DNA of 64,000 nucleotides from an uncultured Alphaproteobacteria bacterium (GTDB taxonomy: Bacteria > Pseudomonadota > Alphaproteobacteria > HIMB59 > GCA-002718135), in NCBI GenBank assembly GCA_902570155.1, contig CACFXU010000005.1:1-64000 (forward strand), read 5' to 3'. How positions within the stretch are numbered: the stretch's first letter is position 1; each line of letters opens with the position of its first letter. Below are positions 62,494-64,000 of this stretch, piece after piece. The position numbers and the translations under genes were made by a program. The notes under the pieces are model-generated. The model made no database searches and was not told where the DNA came from. It saw only the letters and a list, made by a program, of their open reading frames with translations.

Positions 62494-63817
62494 TTTTTTT
62501 TACCTTAATATCAATTGTACCATCAACAAGCTTAACAGATAACTGATCATTAGGAGCGATTTTTTTTGTAGTCTTAACAATTTTCGATTTATTCATCAAA
62601 ACTGAATATCCCTTTTTAAGATTTGAAGAGATAGAATTTGAATTAAGTAGTCTGATATTTGCTTTATATTTCTCAAGATTATCTTTGTAGTTATTAGCAA
62701 TATTTAAATTAAGATTTTTTGCGATATTATCTATTTTAGTTTGTTTTAAACTTAATAAATAGTCTGGAGAAATTACAGATTTGCCTAAATTTATAAGGTT
62801 CAATTTTGATATACTATATTTATTTTCAATTGATAATGTCAGATTTTTAAAATCATCAAAAAGCTTTTCCTTATAATTGTTAACAATTGAACTTGGGGAT
62901 TTAAGAAACTTATTTAAGTAATCATAATTTTCCTTTTTGGACTGAATTTGTGAATTAACTTTTGTGTTTAATCTTAGTTGTAAATTTTTAATTTTTTCAA
63001 TTAATTCAAATCTAACCGGTGTAGCTTTTTCGGCTGCCGCCGTTGGCGTAGAAGCTCTTAAATCTGATACTAAATCAATAATCGTCGTATCTGTCTCATG
63101 ACCTATTGCTGAAATAATAGGTATTTTTGAATCAAAAACACTTGTTGCAAGATTTTCATCATTGAATGCCATTAAATCTTCTGTACTTCCTCCACCTCTA
63201 GCAACAATTAGAATATCTGGTTTAGCAGATTTAAGTTTATTGAAACCTTCGATAGCATTTATAATACTATATGCTGCATCAACACCCTGTACAGATACAG
63301 GCCATATATCTAAAGGCATTGGAAAACGATCATTCACTCTATTAATTATGTCATGTACTACAGAACCAGTGGGAGATGTAATTATACCTAATCTCTCAGG
63401 CAAAAAAGGCAATGGAATTTTTTTATCTTCATCAAAATAGCCTTTTTTTTGAAGTCTTTTTTTTCTTTCTTCAATGAGTTTTAAAAGTGCTCCCTCTCCT
63501 GCAATTTCAATTTTATCAATATCTATCTGGTAGGTAGTTTTATACCGAGACCAAGTGGTGATTCTACCAGTTGCAATTATTTCAAGCCCTATTTCTGGAT
63601 TTATATCTAAATATTTTTTTTTCTGATCCCAAATAACTCCACTTAAAATTGAATCTTCGTCTTTAAGCGTTAGATAAATTTGCCCTCTTGTTGCGGTTTT
63701 TACTTCAGAAATTTCTCCTTTAATTCTAACATAATTAAAATTGGACTCAATTACTTCTTTAAATGCTTGATTAAATTCTGAAACTTCAAATTCTGGTATA
63801 TTAATTTTATCTATCAT
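62486..63817 (-). CDS. xseA: Exodeoxyribonuclease VII large subunit
   Basis: XseA with XseB degrades single-stranded DNA to oligonucleotides. The 443 residues have an N-terminal OB domain (YVRIKGEISEVKTATRGQIYLTLKD, about 31-55), the catalytic domain with LPERLGIITSPTGSVVHDI and VARGGGSTEDLMAFND, GHETDTTIIDLVSDLRASTPTAAAE, then a coiled coil and a short C-terminal strand. Its ATG lies within the last codons of tadA. XseB is not in the window. Confidence 0.96.
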   Translation of the reverse strand: MIDKINIPEFEVSEFNQAFKEVIESNFNYVRIKGEISEVKTATRGQIYLTLKDEDSILSGVIWDQKKKYLDINPEIGLEIIATGRITTWSRYKTTYQIDIDKIEIAGEGALLKLIEERKKRLQKKGYFDEDKKIPLPFLPERLGIITSPTGSVVHDIINRVNDRFPMPLDIWPVSVQGVDAAYSIINAIEGFNKLKSAKPDILIVARGGGSTEDLMAFNDENLATSVFDSKIPIISAIGHETDTTIIDLVSDLRASTPTAAAEKATPVRFELIEKIKNLQLRLNTKVNSQIQSKKENYDYLNKFLKSPSSIVNNYKEKLFDDFKNLTLSIENKYSISKLNLINLGKSVISPDYLLSLKQTKIDNIAKNLNLNIANNYKDNLEKYKANIRLLNSNSISSNLKKGYSVLMNKSKIVKTTKKIAPNDQLSVKLVDGTIDIKVKKIN

Positions 63818-64000
63818 GCTTATTTTTAAAAAATTTTTTTAATAAATTACTACATTCTTTTTCCATAATGCCGCCATAAATAGTTGGCATAAATATATTT
63901 TCTCTTTGAAAAGCAACTCGGAGTTTTTCAATTCCTCCATTTTTTTCATCATAGGCCCCAAAATATAGATCTTTAATATGTACTTCACTTATTGCGCTAG
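63807..64000 (-). CDS. tadA: tRNA-specific adenosine deaminase TadA (C-terminal fragment)
   Basis: The last 194 bases encode, on the minus strand, the end of a protein reading through LYFGAYDEKNGG and YGGIMEKECSNLLKKFF before a stop at 63807. Those blocks match the C-terminus of TadA, which deaminates adenosine 34 of tRNA-Arg to inosine. The deaminase zinc site lies mostly outside the window, though the Glu-Cys of MEKECSNLL belongs to the final helix. It overlaps the xseA start by 11 bp. Confidence 0.85.
   Translation of the reverse strand, partial: SAISEVHIKDLYFGAYDEKNGGIEKLRVAFQRENIFMPTIYGGIMEKECSNLLKKFFKNKHDR

Overview
The window reads as about 64 kb of a chromosome from a streamlined, AT-rich (roughly 30% G+C by eye) marine-type alphaproteobacterium. 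Evidence for Alphaproteobacteria: the order mutY - DUF721 - DsbA-like - smc, a separate F0 ATP synthase operon atpI-B-E-F'-F containing a b' subunit, ispH - thrB (kinase of the APH fold) - rnhA, and a cox operon coxB-coxA-ctaB-small CoxF-like-ctaG-coxC-SURF1 followed by M32 peptidase, thrC and an M16 peptidase. Very short intergenic gaps, many 1-11 bp gene overlaps and the sugar-acid catabolism suggest a pelagic lineage such as AEGEAN-169/HIMB59. That placement is inference; there is no rRNA in the window. I saw no tRNA, CRISPR array, insertion sequence or prophage.

Layout. 1-13.3 kb: housekeeping (purL/purQ, mutY, DUF721, thiol oxidoreductase, an unusually short SMC, F0 ATP synthase, ispH, thrB, rnhA, YceI). 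13.3-20.1 kb: a frameshifted xylulokinase, an EamA exporter, a serine hydrolase, two unrelated 2-hydroxyacid dehydrogenases and a phytanoyl-CoA-dioxygenase-like protein. 20.1-36.6 kb: a deoxysugar/sugar-acid catabolic island. It has a mutarotase, two kinds of lactonase, two kinds of sugar-acid dehydratase, a divergent PdxA paralogue, Gfo/Idh and SDR dehydrogenases and a fructose/ribose-type ABC importer. It also has a three-component oxygenase set resembling rhizopine MocD-MocE-MocF (two desaturase-fold oxygenases, a Rieske ferredoxin and a ferredoxin reductase), a sterol-desaturase-fold hydroxylase and an orphan PanB-like protein. The importer operon and the eight-gene oxygenase/lactonase/dehydratase operon diverge from one promoter region of about 190 bp. 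My working hypothesis is uptake and oxidative degradation of O-methylated (deoxy)sugars.

36.6-45.7 kb: peroxiredoxin/DsbD thiol redox genes, YqgE, a small basic protein, a MarR-like regulator and an ammonium transporter. The transporter leader holds two tandem copies of the glnA RNA (glutamine riboswitch) consensus, the clearest special feature of the window. The leader of the MarR-like gene can form two mutually exclusive hairpins, one of which hides its ribosome binding site. A second Gfo/Idh + TIM-barrel isomerase pair, a glutamine amidotransferase and an alkyltransferase follow. 45.7-55.3 kb: cytochrome c oxidase operon with thrC and peptidases. 55.4-64 kb: rsmE, ubiA, a lipid A/LPS operon (msbA-like, DUF374 acyltransferase, waaA, lpxK, lpxL-like), xseA and the 3' end of tadA.

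The genes fit an oligotroph that imports ammonium and sugars, respires with an aa3-type oxidase, and keeps a standard Gram-negative outer membrane. All functional assignments come from motif and family recognition by reading; no database search was run.
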